A DNA stretch of 34,100 nucleotides from Klebsiella ornithinolytica NBRC 105727 = ATCC 31898 (GTDB lineage Bacteria > Pseudomonadota > Gammaproteobacteria > Enterobacterales > Enterobacteriaceae). The stretch lies in the NCBI RefSeq assembly GCF_001598295.1, contig NZ_BCYR01000021.1, positions 1 to 34,100 of the forward strand, read 5' to 3'. A program made the translations under genes and the position numbers. Below the pieces are notes generated by a model. It ran no database searches and was not told where the DNA came from. It saw nothing but the letters and a program-made list of their open reading frames with translations. This document shows, in pieces, positions 11,753 to 21,154 of this stretch (positions within the stretch are counted from its first letter, which is position 1; every line of letters begins with the position of its first letter).

Positions 11753-11874
11753 TTGCGGGCAGCAATGGAATGTAAGTGCAGTATAGCGCTGACTTTAGGC
11801 GATAATCACGGTTATCGCCTGGCCACGCAAATAACGGTACCCCTGGGTACTCATGGGATGGTAAGGAGTTAATT
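11753..11874 (+). other. bamA-skp gap with two perfect inverted repeats
   Basis: AGGCGATAA/TTATCGCCT (11797-11805 with 11812-11820, 6-base loop) is a perfect 9-bp stem with no T run, so it is not a classical terminator. GTACCC/GGGTAC (11837-11842 with 11845-11850) follows 17 bases later. Both lie in the mRNA leader of skp and may stabilise or process the bamA-skp transcript. Confidence 0.7.
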
Positions 11875-12360
11875 GTGAAAAAGTGGTTATTAGCTGCAGG
11901 TCTGGGTTTAGCAATGGTAACTTCCGCTCAGGCGGCAGATAAAATTGCAATGGTTAACATGAACAGCCTGTTCCAACAGGTTGCCCAGAAAACAGGCGTT
12001 TCTAACACGCTGGAAAACGAGTTCAAAGGCCGCGCGAGCGAGCTGCAGCGTATGGAAGGCGATCTGCAGTCCAAAATGCAGCGTCTGCAGTCCATGAAAC
12101 CGGGTGCTGACCGTACCAAGCTGGAAAAAGACGTCATGGCTCAGCGCCAGACCTTCTCTCAGAAGGCGCAGTCTTTTGAGCAGGATCGTGCACGTCGCTC
12201 CAACGAAGAGCGCGGTAAACTGGTTAACCGTATCCAGACTGCTGTGAAAAGCGTAGCGAGCAGCCAGAGCATCGACCTGGTTGTTGATTCTAATGCCGTT
12301 GCATACAACAGCAGCGATGTAAAAGACATCACCGCTGATGTGCTGAAACAGGTTAAATAA
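11875..12360 (+). CDS. skp: Periplasmic chaperone Skp
   Basis: Trimeric jellyfish-shaped chaperone that holds unfolded outer-membrane proteins in the periplasm and hands them to BAM. The 161-residue precursor has a typical signal peptide cut after AQA (residue 20), then a short beta body and a long coiled coil rich in Gln, Lys and Glu (about 45-130), ending in the [20 protein letters not shown] body segment. The start is GTG, supported by AAGGAG six bases upstream and by the family N-terminus [13 protein letters not shown]. It lies between bamA and lpxD, three bases from the latter. Also called ompH or hlpA. Confidence 0.98.
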   Translation: MKKWLLAAGLGLAMVTSAQAADKIAMVNMNSLFQQVAQKTGVSNTLENEFKGRASELQRMEGDLQSKMQRLQSMKPGADRTKLEKDVMAQRQTFSQKAQSFEQDRARRSNEERGKLVNRIQTAVKSVASSQSIDLVVDSNAVAYNSSDVKDITADVLKQVK

Positions 12361-12363
12361 GTA

Positions 12364-13389
12364 ATGCCTTCTATTCGACTGGCTGATCTAGCACAGCAGT
12401 TGGATGCAGAATTACACGGTGATGGCGATATCGTCATCACCGGCGTTGCGTCCATGCAGACTGCAAAAGCAGGTCATATTACGTTCATGGTCAACCCTAA
12501 GTACCGTGAGCACCTGGCCGCTTGCCAGGCTTCTGCCGTTGTCATGACGCAGGATGATTTACCTTTTGCCCAAAGCGCCGCGCTGGTAGTGCGTAATCCC
12601 TACCTGACCTATGCGCGAATGGCTCAAATTCTGGATACCACGCCGCAGCCGGCGCAGGATATCGCCCCGAGTGCGGTGATTGATGCCACGGCGACGCTGG
12701 GTAAAAACGTCTCGATTGGCCCTAACGCCGTGATCGAATCTGATGTCGTGCTGGGTGACAATGTGGTGATTGGCGCCGGGTGCTTCGTTGGGAAAAAGAC
12801 CAAAATTGGTGCTGGCTCCCGTTTGTGGGCCAACGTGACCGTTTACCACGAGATTGAGATCGGTGAGAATTGCCTGATTCAGTCCAGCACCGTTATCGGT
12901 GCCGATGGTTTCGGCTATGCCAACGACCGCGGCAACTGGGTGAAGATCCCGCAGCTCGGTCGCGTCATCATTGGCGATCGCGTGGAGATCGGCGCCTGTA
13001 CGACCATTGACCGTGGTGCGCTGGATGATACCGTGATCGGCAATGGCGTTATCATTGATAACCAGTGTCAGATTGCGCATAACGTTGTGATTGGTGACAA
13101 TACTGCCGTTGCAGGTGGCGTTATCATGGCAGGCAGCCTGAAAATTGGCCGTTACTGCATGATTGGCGGAGCCAGCGTAATCAACGGACATATGGAAATC
13201 TGCGACAAAGTCACCGTCACCGGTATGGGGATGGTCATGCGTCCTATCACCGAGCCTGGCGTCTATTCTTCAGGGATTCCGCTGCAACCGAATAAGGTGT
13301 GGCGTAAAACCGCGGCGCTGGTGATGAATATTGATGAGATAAACAAACGCCTCAAATCGATTGAGCGTAAGGTTAATCAGCAAGATTAG
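12364..13389 (+). CDS. lpxD: UDP-3-O-acylglucosamine N-acyltransferase
   Basis: Third enzyme of lipid A synthesis: adds an R-3-hydroxyacyl chain from acyl-ACP to the 2-amino group of UDP-3-O-acyl-glucosamine. The 341-residue product has the N-terminal uridine-binding domain (about 1-100), then hexapeptide repeats of the left-handed beta helix from about 100 to 300, and a C-terminal helix ending KVNQQD. The catalytic base His239 is in place within CQIAHNVV. The ATG lies three bases after the skp stop without a clear Shine-Dalgarno, so it is probably coupled to skp translation. Same length as the E. coli protein. Confidence 0.98.
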   Translation: MPSIRLADLAQQLDAELHGDGDIVITGVASMQTAKAGHITFMVNPKYREHLAACQASAVVMTQDDLPFAQSAALVVRNPYLTYARMAQILDTTPQPAQDIAPSAVIDATATLGKNVSIGPNAVIESDVVLGDNVVIGAGCFVGKKTKIGAGSRLWANVTVYHEIEIGENCLIQSSTVIGADGFGYANDRGNWVKIPQLGRVIIGDRVEIGACTTIDRGALDDTVIGNGVIIDNQCQIAHNVVIGDNTAVAGGVIMAGSLKIGRYCMIGGASVINGHMEICDKVTVTGMGMVMRPITEPGVYSSGIPLQPNKVWRKTAALVMNIDEINKRLKSIERKVNQQD

Positions 13390-13560
13390 CGCATCAGTTG
13401 ACACACAAAATCATGCAAAGCAGTATCGGGGCGGCAACCGCCGCTGACAAAGACGCTGCCTGAGAGATGAAGTGTAAAAATTTTCGGCCTGTTGCATTCA
13501 TAAGATTGCCGCAGGCCGTGTTATTATTGCCTTTTAGTATATTTAGACAGGAAGAGTATT
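13390..13560 (+). other. lpxD-fabZ intergenic region
   Basis: Two stems are visible: GCGGC/GCCGC (13431-13435 with 13440-13444) and CGGCCTG/CAGGCCG (13485-13491 with 13512-13518) with a 20-base loop. The latter is followed by a T/A-rich stretch, but the Ts are not continuous. No convincing promoter pair is visible. The gap may hold a leaky terminator, or an mRNA stem that controls the weak TTG start of fabZ. Confidence 0.45.
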
Positions 13561-14016
13561 TTGACTACTGAAACTCATACTCTGCACATTGAAGAGATTC
13601 TGGAACTTCTCCCTCACCGCTACCCGTTCCTGCTGGTAGACCGTGTGCTGGATTTTGAAGAAGGTCGTTTTCTGCGCGCAGTAAAAAATGTTTCTGTTAA
13701 CGAGCCGTTTTTCCAGGGGCACTTCCCTGGTAAACCGATTTTACCGGGCGTGCTGATTCTGGAAGCGATGGCTCAGGCCACCGGCATTCTGGCATTCAAA
13801 AGCGTAGGTAAGCTCGAACCGGGTGAACTCTATTACTTCGCCGGGATTGATGAAGCGCGTTTCAAACGTCCGGTAGTACCAGGCGATCAGATGATTATGG
13901 AAGTCACTTTCGAGAAAACCCGTCGCGGCCTGACTCGTTTTAAAGGCGTCGCGCTGGTTGATGGTAAAGTGGTTTGCGAAGCAACGATGATGTGTGCGCG
14001 TAGCCGGGAGGCCTGA
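13561..14016 (+). CDS. fabZ: 3-hydroxyacyl-[acyl-carrier-protein] dehydratase
   Basis: Removes water from 3-hydroxyacyl-ACP in each round of type II fatty acid synthesis. It competes with LpxA for R-3-hydroxymyristoyl-ACP, so its activity sets the balance of phospholipid to lipid A. The 151-residue hot-dog-fold protein has the catalytic His54 (in GHFPGKP) and Glu68 (in LILEAMAQ). The start is TTG, preceded by AGGAAG, and matches the E. coli start (MTTxTHTL). The stop is three bases before lpxA. Confidence 0.98.
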   Translation: MTTETHTLHIEEILELLPHRYPFLLVDRVLDFEEGRFLRAVKNVSVNEPFFQGHFPGKPILPGVLILEAMAQATGILAFKSVGKLEPGELYYFAGIDEARFKRPVVPGDQMIMEVTFEKTRRGLTRFKGVALVDGKVVCEATMMCARSREA

Positions 14017-14019
14017 TAC

Positions 14020-14808
14020 GTGATTGATAAAACCGCCTTTGTTCATCCGACTGCCATCGTGGAAGAAGGCGCCGTTATCGGTGCTAACGCTCACATTGGC
14101 CCGTTTTGTATTGTTGGTGCTAACGTCGAAATTGGCGAAGGTACCGTACTGAAGTCTCATGTTGTTGTTAACGGCCATACCAGAATTGGTCGTGATAACG
14201 AGATCTATCAGTTCGCTTCCATCGGTGAAGTTAACCAGGACCTGAAATACGCTGGTGAACCGACGCGTGTGGAAATTGGCGACCGCAACCGCATCCGCGA
14301 AAGCGTCACCATCCATCGTGGCACAGTACAGGGTGGTGGATTAACGAAGGTGGGCAGCGATAACCTGCTGATGATCAACGCTCACGTCGCGCACGATTGT
14401 ACGGTCGGAAACCGCTGTATTCTGGCCAACAATGCCACGCTCGCCGGCCATGTCTCGCTGGATGATTTCGTTATCATCGGCGGCATGACGGCAGTCCATC
14501 AGTTCTGCATTATCGGCGCACACGTCATGGTCGGCGGCTGCTCCGGCGTCGCGCAGGATGTCCCGCCGTTCGTGATTGCCCAGGGCAACCACGCAACGCC
14601 GTATGGCGTCAATATTGAAGGGCTGAAGCGCCGTGGCTTTAGCCGCGAAGCCATCACCGCGATTCGCAATGCGTACAAACTGCTGTACCGCAGCGGGAAA
14701 ACGCTGGATGAAGCGAAGCCGGAAATCGCCGAGCTGGCGACTCAGTATCCTGAAGTTCAGCCATTTGTCGATTTCTTCGCCCGCTCCACGCGCGGTCTGA
14801 TTCGTTAA
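14020..14808 (+). CDS. lpxA: UDP-N-acetylglucosamine acyltransferase
   Basis: First enzyme of lipid A synthesis: transfers R-3-hydroxymyristate from ACP to the 3-OH of UDP-GlcNAc, reversibly, in the cytosol. The 262-residue product has the full left-handed beta helix of hexapeptide repeats, followed by a helical C-terminal domain. The catalytic base is His125 (within NAHVAHDC), and the acyl-chain ruler Gly173 region (HVMVGG) is intact. The start is GTG at 14020, giving [12 protein letters not shown]. The stop codon overlaps the lpxB start (TAATG), so the two are likely translationally coupled. Confidence 0.98.
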   Translation: MIDKTAFVHPTAIVEEGAVIGANAHIGPFCIVGANVEIGEGTVLKSHVVVNGHTRIGRDNEIYQFASIGEVNQDLKYAGEPTRVEIGDRNRIRESVTIHRGTVQGGGLTKVGSDNLLMINAHVAHDCTVGNRCILANNATLAGHVSLDDFVIIGGMTAVHQFCIIGAHVMVGGCSGVAQDVPPFVIAQGNHATPYGVNIEGLKRRGFSREAITAIRNAYKLLYRSGKTLDEAKPEIAELATQYPEVQPFVDFFARSTRGLIR

Positions 14809-15956
14809 TGTCTGCACAGCGTCCCCTGACGATTGCCCTGGTCGCCGGAGAAACCTCCGGCGATATTCTTGGTGCAGGTCTCATCCGCGCCCTTAAAGCA
14901 CGTATTCCCGATGCCCGCTTTGTCGGCGTGGCGGGGCCATTGATGCAGGCCGAAGGCTGTGAGGCCTGGTATGAGATGGAAGAGCTGGCGGTGATGGGCA
15001 TTGTCGAAGTGCTCGGTCGCCTGCGTCGCCTGCTGCATATCCGCGCCGATCTCACCCGGCGATTTACCGAGCTTAAACCAGACGTATTCGTCGGGATTGA
15101 TGCGCCTGACTTCAATATCACCCTCGAAGGTAATCTGAAGAAGCAGGGTATCAAAACGATCCATTACGTCAGCCCGTCAGTTTGGGCATGGCGGCAAAAA
15201 CGCGTTTTCAAAATTGGCAGATCCACCGATCTGGTACTGGCATTTCTGCCTTTCGAAAAAGCGTTTTACGACAAATTTAACGTTCCCTGCCGCTTTATCG
15301 GCCATACCATGGCGGATGCCATGCCGTTGGATCCGGATAAAGGCGCCGCGCGGGATCGCCTGGGCATTGCCCGGGATGTGCACTGCCTGGCGCTGCTGCC
15401 GGGGAGTCGCGGCGCTGAAGTCGAAATGCTCAGCGCAGACTTTCTGAAAACCGCGCAGATTCTGCGCAAAGATTATCTCGACCTGCAGCTCCTGGTGCCG
15501 CTGGTGAATGCCAGAAGGCGGGAGCAGTTCGAACGTATTAAAGCGGAAACGGCGCCGGATCTTACGGTACATCTGCTGGATGGTCAGGCGCGCGATGCCA
15601 TGATCGCCAGCGATGCGGCCCTGCTGGCTTCCGGAACCGCGGCGCTGGAGTGCATGCTGGCCAAGTGTCCAATGGTGGTTGGCTATCGTATGAAGCCGTT
15701 CACTTTCTGGCTGGCGAAACGACTGGTGAAAACCGACTACGTTTCGTTGCCGAACCTGCTGGCCGGCCGCGAGCTGGTCAAAGAGCTGCTGCAGGATGAG
15801 TGCCAGCCTGCGTTGCTGGCGGAGGCGCTGCGGCCGCTGCTGGCCGATGGTAAAACCAGCCATGACATGCATGACACTTTCCGCGCGCTGCATCAACAAA
15901 TTCGTTGTAATGCGGATGAGCAGGCGGCGGACGCAGTACTGGAGTTAGCAAAATGA
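14808..15956 (+). CDS. lpxB: Lipid-A-disaccharide synthase
   Basis: Peripheral-membrane glycosyltransferase (GT19) that joins UDP-2,3-diacylglucosamine and lipid X to form the lipid A disaccharide. The 382-residue product, the same length as E. coli LpxB, shows the N-terminal [13 protein letters not shown] glycine-rich motif, the [11 protein letters not shown] motif near residue 90 and the C-terminal nucleotide-sugar site around [11 protein letters not shown]. Its ATG overlaps the lpxA stop by one base, and its own stop overlaps the rnhB ATG (ATGA). Confidence 0.98.
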   Translation: MSAQRPLTIALVAGETSGDILGAGLIRALKARIPDARFVGVAGPLMQAEGCEAWYEMEELAVMGIVEVLGRLRRLLHIRADLTRRFTELKPDVFVGIDAPDFNITLEGNLKKQGIKTIHYVSPSVWAWRQKRVFKIGRSTDLVLAFLPFEKAFYDKFNVPCRFIGHTMADAMPLDPDKGAARDRLGIARDVHCLALLPGSRGAEVEMLSADFLKTAQILRKDYLDLQLLVPLVNARRREQFERIKAETAPDLTVHLLDGQARDAMIASDAALLASGTAALECMLAKCPMVVGYRMKPFTFWLAKRLVKTDYVSLPNLLAGRELVKELLQDECQPALLAEALRPLLADGKTSHDMHDTFRALHQQIRCNADEQAADAVLELAK

Positions 15957-16549
15957 TTGAGTTTGTGTATCCGCATACTCACCTGGTCGCCGGCGTAGAC
16001 GAAGTCGGTCGGGGACCTCTGGTCGGAGCGGTCGTGACCGCCGCGGTGATCCTTGACCCGGCACGGCCAATTGTGGGTCTGAATGACTCCAAAAAATTAA
16101 GCGAAAAGCGTCGTCTGGCGCTGTTCGATGAAATCAAAGAGAAAGCGTTGGCCTGGAGTTTCGGCCGTGCGGAACCGCACGAAATAGACGAGCTGAATAT
16201 TCTGCATGCGACCATGCTGGCGATGCAGCGCGCCGTTGCTGCTCTGCCGGTTGTGCCGGAGTTTGTGCTGATCGATGGCAACCGCTGCCCGCCGCTGCCT
16301 GTGCCTTCACAGGCGGTGGTCAAAGGCGACAGCCGGGTGGCAGAAATCAGCGCAGCGTCTATTCTGGCTAAAGTCGCGCGCGATGCGGAAATGGCTGAGC
16401 TGGACCTTGAATTTCCTCAATACGGCTTTGCGCAGCATAAAGGCTATCCTACCGCTTTCCATCTGGAAAAACTGATCGAACATGGCGCAACCGAGCATCA
16501 TCGGCGTAGTTTTGGCCCGGTAAAACGCGCGCTGGGCCTTGCGTCCTGA
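15953..16549 (+). CDS. rnhB: Ribonuclease HII
   Basis: Cuts the RNA strand of RNA-DNA hybrids and removes single ribonucleotides misincorporated in DNA. The 198-residue product has the four acidic catalytic residues of type 2 RNase H: Asp16 and Glu17 in [10 protein letters not shown], an Asp in LIDGN and one later in the helix after [10 protein letters not shown]. The family GRG and KGYP segments are present. It overlaps lpxB by four bases (ATGA), so translation is coupled. dnaE follows after 37 bases. Confidence 0.97.
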   Translation: MIEFVYPHTHLVAGVDEVGRGPLVGAVVTAAVILDPARPIVGLNDSKKLSEKRRLALFDEIKEKALAWSFGRAEPHEIDELNILHATMLAMQRAVAALPVVPEFVLIDGNRCPPLPVPSQAVVKGDSRVAEISAASILAKVARDAEMAELDLEFPQYGFAQHKGYPTAFHLEKLIEHGATEHHRRSFGPVKRALGLAS

Positions 16550-16586
16550 TTCTTGTGTCGAGAAATAAGTAAACCGGAATCTGAAG

Positions 16587-19500
16587 ATGTCTGAACCACG
16601 TTTCGTCCACCTGCGGGTGCATAGCGACTATTCCATGATCGATGGGCTGGCAAAAACCGGGCCGCTGGTGAAAAAGGCGGCCTCGCTTGGCATGCCTGCG
16701 CTGGCGATCACCGATTTTACTAACCTGTGCGGACTGGTGAAGTTCTACGGAGCGGGACATGGCGCGGGCCTGAAGCCTATCGTCGGCGCGGATTTTCACG
16801 TCCAGAGCGAACTGATGGGCGATGAGTTCACCGAACTCACGGTTCTGGCGGCCAACAATGTGGGTTATCAAAACCTGACGCTGCTGATTTCACGTGCCTA
16901 TCAACGCGGCTATGGCGCGCTGGGGCCGTGGATTGACCGGGACTGGCTGGCCGAACATCAGGAAGGGCTGATCCTGCTTTCCGGCGCGCGTAAAGGCGAT
17001 GTTGGCGTCAGCCTGACGCGTGGCAATATGGCGCTGGTCGATCAATGTCTCTCTTTCTACCAGCAGCATTTCCCGGATCGCTACTATCTGGAGCTGATCC
17101 GCACCGGCCGCGCCGATGAAGAGGCCTATTTACACGCCGCCGTGCAGCTGGCTGAAGAACGCGGTTTACCGGTCGTGGCGACCAACGATGTGCGTTTCCT
17201 GGAAACCGGTGATTTCGATGCGCATGAGATCCGCGTCGCGATCCATGACGGCTTTACCCTGGACGATCCGAAGCGCCCGCGCAAATACTCGCCGCAGCAA
17301 TATATGCGCAGCGAAGATGAAATGTGCGAGCTGTTCTCCGATATTCCGGAGGCGCTGGAAAATACCGTCGAAATCGCCAAGCGCTGCAACGTTACCGTGC
17401 GTCTTGGCGAATACTTCCTGCCGCAGTTCCCGACCGGGGATATGACGACGGAAGATTATCTGGTTAAAAAATCAAAAGAGGGCCTGGAAGAGCGTCTGGC
17501 TTTCCTGTTCCCTGATCCTGAAGAGCGGCTTAAACGCCGACCTGAATACGATGAACGACTGGATATCGAACTTCAGGTAATTAACCAGATGGGCTTCCCC
17601 GGCTACTTCCTGATCGTCATGGAGTTTATCCAGTGGTCCAAGGATAACGGCGTACCGGTAGGGCCGGGACGTGGTTCCGGCGCCGGGTCGTTAGTCGCCT
17701 ACGCCTTAAAAATCACCGATCTGGATCCGCTGGAATTCGATCTGCTGTTTGAACGTTTCCTGAACCCTGAACGTGTATCGATGCCCGACTTTGACGTCGA
17801 CTTCTGCATGGAGAAGCGCGATCAGGTTATCGAGCACGTGGCGGAGATGTACGGTCGCGACGCGGTATCGCAGATCATCACCTTTGGTACGATGGCAGCG
17901 AAAGCGGTTATTCGTGACGTGGGCCGCGTGCTCGGCCACCCGTACGGGTTCGTGGATCGGATCTCAAAACTGGTGCCGCCCGACCCGGGTATGACGCTGG
18001 CGAAAGCGTTTGAGGCCGAGCCGCAGCTGCCGGAGATCTACGAAGCTGACGAAGAGGTCAGAGCGCTGATCGACATGGCGCGTAAGCTGGAAGGCGTCAC
18101 GCGTAACGCCGGTAAGCATGCGGGGGGCGTGGTTATCGCCCCGACCAAAATTACCGACTTCGCCCCGCTATATTGCGATGAAGCCGGTCTCCATCCGGTC
18201 ACCCAGTTTGATAAGAACGACGTCGAATACGCCGGGCTGGTGAAGTTCGACTTCCTTGGCCTGCGTACGCTGACCATCATCAACTGGGCGCTGGAGATGA
18301 TCAACAAGCGGCGGGCGAAACACGGCGAGCCGCCGCTGGATATCGCGGCGATCCCGCTGGACGATAAGAAAAGCTTCGATATGCTGCAACGCTCGGAAAC
18401 CACCGCGGTTTTCCAGCTTGAATCGCGCGGCATGAAAGATCTGATTAAACGCCTGCAGCCCGACTGCTTCGAAGATATGATCGCGCTGGTGGCCCTGTTC
18501 CGTCCGGGGCCGCTGCAATCGGGGATGGTAGATAACTTTATCGACCGTAAACACGGCCGCGAAGAGATCTCTTACCCGGACGTGCAGTGGCAGCATGAGT
18601 GTCTGAAACCGGTGCTTGAGCCGACGTATGGCATTATCCTGTATCAGGAACAGGTCATGCAGATTGCCCAGGAGCTCTCAGGCTATACCCTCGGCGGCGC
18701 GGATATGCTGCGTCGTGCGATGGGTAAGAAAAAGCCGGAAGAGATGGCCAAGCAGCGCGGTACCTTTGAAGAAGGGGCCAGGAAAAACGGCATTGACGGC
18801 GAGCTGGCGATCAAAATCTTTGACCTGGTGGAGAAATTCGCCGGCTACGGATTTAACAAATCGCACTCGGCAGCCTATGCACTGGTCTCCTACCAGACGC
18901 TGTGGCTGAAAGCGCACTATCCGGCCGAGTTTATGGCGGCGGTGATGACCGCGGATATGGATAACACCGAAAAAGTGGTGGGGCTGGTCGACGAGTGCTG
19001 GCGGATGGGCCTGAAAATCCTGCCGCCGGATATTAACTCCGGTCTGTACCATTTCCACGTGAATGACGACGGTGAAATCGTCTATGGTATCGGCGCGATT
19101 AAAGGGGTCGGCGAAGGCCCGATCGAAGCCATTATTGAAGCGCGTAACAACGGTGGTTATTTCCGCGAGTTGTTCGATCTTTGCGCCCGCACCGATACCA
19201 AAAAGCTGAACCGCCGGGTGCTGGAAAAACTGATTATGTCCGGGGCGTTTGACCGTCTCGGGCCGCATCGCGCGGCATTAATGAATTCGCTGGGCGATGC
19301 GCTGAAGGCCGCCGATCAGCATGCGAAAGCCGAAGCGATTGGCCAGGCGGATATGTTCGGGGTGCTGGCGGAAGAGCCGGAGCAAATCGAGCAATCCTAT
19401 GCCAACTGCCAGCCGTGGCCGGAGCAGGTGGTGCTGGATGGTGAAAGGGAGACCCTGGGGCTGTACCTGACGGGCCATCCTATCAACCAGTATTTGAAAG

Positions 19501-20069
19501 AGATTGAGCGCTATGTTGGCGGCGTGAGACTCAAAGACATGCATCCGACCGATCGTGGTAAAGTCACCACGGCGGCGGGGCTCGTTATTGCTGCGCGGGT
19601 AATGGTCACCAAGCGCGGTAATCGTATCGGTATCTGTACGTTGGATGACCGTTCCGGGCGTCTGGAGGTGATGTTATTTACCGACGCGCTGGATAAATAT
19701 CAGCAATTGCTGGAAAAAGACCGCATACTTATCGTCAGCGGACAGGTCAGCTTTGATGACTTCAGCGGGGGGCTTAAAATGACCGCCCGTGAAGTCATGG
19801 ACATTGACGAAGCCCGGGAAAAATATGCTCGCGGGCTTGCTATCTCGCTGACGGACAGGCAAATTGATGACCAGCTTTTAAACCGACTCCGTCAGTCTCT
19901 GGAACCCCACCGTTCGGGAACCATTCCAGTACACCTCTATTATCAGAGGGCGGATGCGCGCGCGCGGCTGCGTTTTGGCGCAACATGGCGCGTCTCTCCG
20001 AGCGATCGTTTACTCAACGATCTGCGTGGCCTTATCGGCTCGGAGCAGGTGGAACTGGAGTTTGACTAA
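16587..20069 (+). CDS. dnaE: DNA polymerase III alpha subunit
   Basis: Catalytic subunit of the replicative polymerase. The 1160-residue product has the same length as E. coli DnaE. Order: N-terminal PHP domain beginning [15 protein letters not shown] (about 5-270), palm with the catalytic acids Asp401 and Asp403 in MPDFDVDF and Asp555 in [11 protein letters not shown], fingers ([28 protein letters not shown]), the helix-hairpin-helix region, the OB fold (about 990-1075) and the C-terminal tau-binding region. The QADMFG internal clamp-binding motif at about 920 is recognisable. Its ATG follows GGAATC. It sits at the end of the lpx cluster with accA 12 bases downstream. Confidence 0.99.
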   Translation: MSEPRFVHLRVHSDYSMIDGLAKTGPLVKKAASLGMPALAITDFTNLCGLVKFYGAGHGAGLKPIVGADFHVQSELMGDEFTELTVLAANNVGYQNLTLLISRAYQRGYGALGPWIDRDWLAEHQEGLILLSGARKGDVGVSLTRGNMALVDQCLSFYQQHFPDRYYLELIRTGRADEEAYLHAAVQLAEERGLPVVATNDVRFLETGDFDAHEIRVAIHDGFTLDDPKRPRKYSPQQYMRSEDEMCELFSDIPEALENTVEIAKRCNVTVRLGEYFLPQFPTGDMTTEDYLVKKSKEGLEERLAFLFPDPEERLKRRPEYDERLDIELQVINQMGFPGYFLIVMEFIQWSKDNGVPVGPGRGSGAGSLVAYALKITDLDPLEFDLLFERFLNPERVSMPDFDVDFCMEKRDQVIEHVAEMYGRDAVSQIITFGTMAAKAVIRDVGRVLGHPYGFVDRISKLVPPDPGMTLAKAFEAEPQLPEIYEADEEVRALIDMARKLEGVTRNAGKHAGGVVIAPTKITDFAPLYCDEAGLHPVTQFDKNDVEYAGLVKFDFLGLRTLTIINWALEMINKRRAKHGEPPLDIAAIPLDDKKSFDMLQRSETTAVFQLESRGMKDLIKRLQPDCFEDMIALVALFRPGPLQSGMVDNFIDRKHGREEISYPDVQWQHECLKPVLEPTYGIILYQEQVMQIAQELSGYTLGGADMLRRAMGKKKPEEMAKQRGTFEEGARKNGIDGELAIKIFDLVEKFAGYGFNKSHSAAYALVSYQTLWLKAHYPAEFMAAVMTADMDNTEKVVGLVDECWRMGLKILPPDINSGLYHFHVNDDGEIVYGIGAIKGVGEGPIEAIIEARNNGGYFRELFDLCARTDTKKLNRRVLEKLIMSGAFDRLGPHRAALMNSLGDALKAADQHAKAEAIGQADMFGVLAEEPEQIEQSYANCQPWPEQVVLDGERETLGLYLTGHPINQYLKEIERYVGGVRLKDMHPTDRGKVTTAAGLVIAARVMVTKRGNRIGICTLDDRSGRLEVMLFTDALDKYQQLLEKDRILIVSGQVSFDDFSGGLKMTAREVMDIDEAREKYARGLAISLTDRQIDDQLLNRLRQSLEPHRSGTIPVHLYYQRADARARLRFGATWRVSPSDRLLNDLRGLIGSEQVELEFD

Positions 20070-20081
20070 TACAGGAATACT

Positions 20082-21041
20082 ATGAGTCTGAATTTCCTTG
20101 ATTTTGAACAGCCGATTGCAGAGCTGGAAGCGAAAATCGATTCCCTGACTGCGGTAAGCCGTCAGGATGAGAAACTCGATATTAACATCGACGAAGAAGT
20201 GCATCGTCTGCGCGAAAAAAGCGTTGAACTGACGCGTAAAATCTTCGCCGATCTGGGGGCATGGCAGGTTGCTCAACTGGCACGCCACCCACGTCGCCCG
20301 TACACCCTGGATTATGTTCGCCTGGCATTCGACGAATTTGACGAACTGGCTGGCGACCGCGCTTACGCTGACGATAAAGCCATTGTTGGCGGTATTGCGC
20401 GTCTGGACGGGCGTCCGGTGATGATTATCGGCCACCAGAAAGGGCGCGAAACGAAAGAGAAGATTCGCCGCAACTTCGGGATGCCGGCGCCGGAAGGCTA
20501 TCGTAAAGCGCTGCGCCTGATGGAGATGGCTGAGCGTTTCAAAATGCCGATCATCACCTTTATCGACACTCCGGGTGCGTACCCGGGCGTGGGCGCGGAA
20601 GAGCGCGGCCAGTCTGAGGCGATTGCCCGTAACCTGCGCGAAATGTCGCGTCTGAGCGTTCCGGTCATCTGTACCGTTATCGGGGAAGGTGGTTCCGGCG
20701 GCGCGCTGGCGATCGGCGTTGGCGACAAGGTCAACATGCTGCAGTACAGCACCTACTCGGTCATTTCGCCGGAAGGCTGCGCCTCCATTCTGTGGAAAAG
20801 CGCGGATAAAGCCCCGCTGGCGGCCGAAGCAATGGGGATCATCGCTCCGCGTCTGAAAGAGCTGAAGCTGATTGACTCAATTATCCCGGAACCTCTGGGC
20901 GGCGCTCATCGCAACCCGGAAGCCATTGCGGCAAGCCTGAAGGCGCAGCTGCTGGCGGATCTGGCTGACCTCGACACGCTGAGTGAAGAGGAGCTGTTAA
21001 ATCGTCGCTACCAGCGTCTGATGAGCTACGGCTACGCCTGA
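20082..21041 (+). CDS. accA: Acetyl-CoA carboxylase carboxyltransferase subunit alpha
   Basis: Forms the alpha2-beta2 carboxyltransferase with AccD and passes the carboxyl group from biotin to acetyl-CoA, giving malonyl-CoA for fatty acid synthesis. The 319-residue product equals E. coli AccA, starts [19 protein letters not shown], and has the crotonase-like core with [13 protein letters not shown] (about 205-217) and [17 protein letters not shown], the usual biotin/CoA-site motifs. CAGGAA lies before the ATG. It is followed by a strong terminator. Confidence 0.98.
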   Translation: MSLNFLDFEQPIAELEAKIDSLTAVSRQDEKLDINIDEEVHRLREKSVELTRKIFADLGAWQVAQLARHPRRPYTLDYVRLAFDEFDELAGDRAYADDKAIVGGIARLDGRPVMIIGHQKGRETKEKIRRNFGMPAPEGYRKALRLMEMAERFKMPIITFIDTPGAYPGVGAEERGQSEAIARNLREMSRLSVPVICTVIGEGGSGGALAIGVGDKVNMLQYSTYSVISPEGCASILWKSADKAPLAAEAMGIIAPRLKELKLIDSIIPEPLGGAHRNPEAIAASLKAQLLADLADLDTLSEEELLNRRYQRLMSYGYA

Positions 21042-21065
21042 TTATTTCTCGCGTCAATATTGCCT

Positions 21066-21092
21066 GGGGCCGGACTTTCCGGCCCCTTTTTT
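21066..21092 (+). terminator. Rho-independent terminator of accA
   Basis: GGGGCCGGA (21066-21074), loop CTT and TCCGGCCCC (21078-21086) form a perfect 9-bp stem followed by six Ts. It closes the long rpsB-to-accA gene series. Confidence 0.95.
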
Positions 21093-21114
21093 ATGTGCGA
21101 TACGCCAGCGCGAT

Positions 21115-21123
21115 TGATATGAT
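21115..21123 (+). promoter_or_regulatory. Candidate extended -10 promoter for ldcC
   Basis: TGA (21115-21117) joined to TATGAT (21118-21123). The -35 region at the right distance is weak (GTGCGA). The start of transcription would be near 21130, giving a leader of about 25 bases that contains the AGGAGG Shine-Dalgarno at 21144-21149. Confidence 0.45.
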
Positions 21124-21154
21124 GCCTGACTCAGGTCAATTCCAGGAGGAAAGC

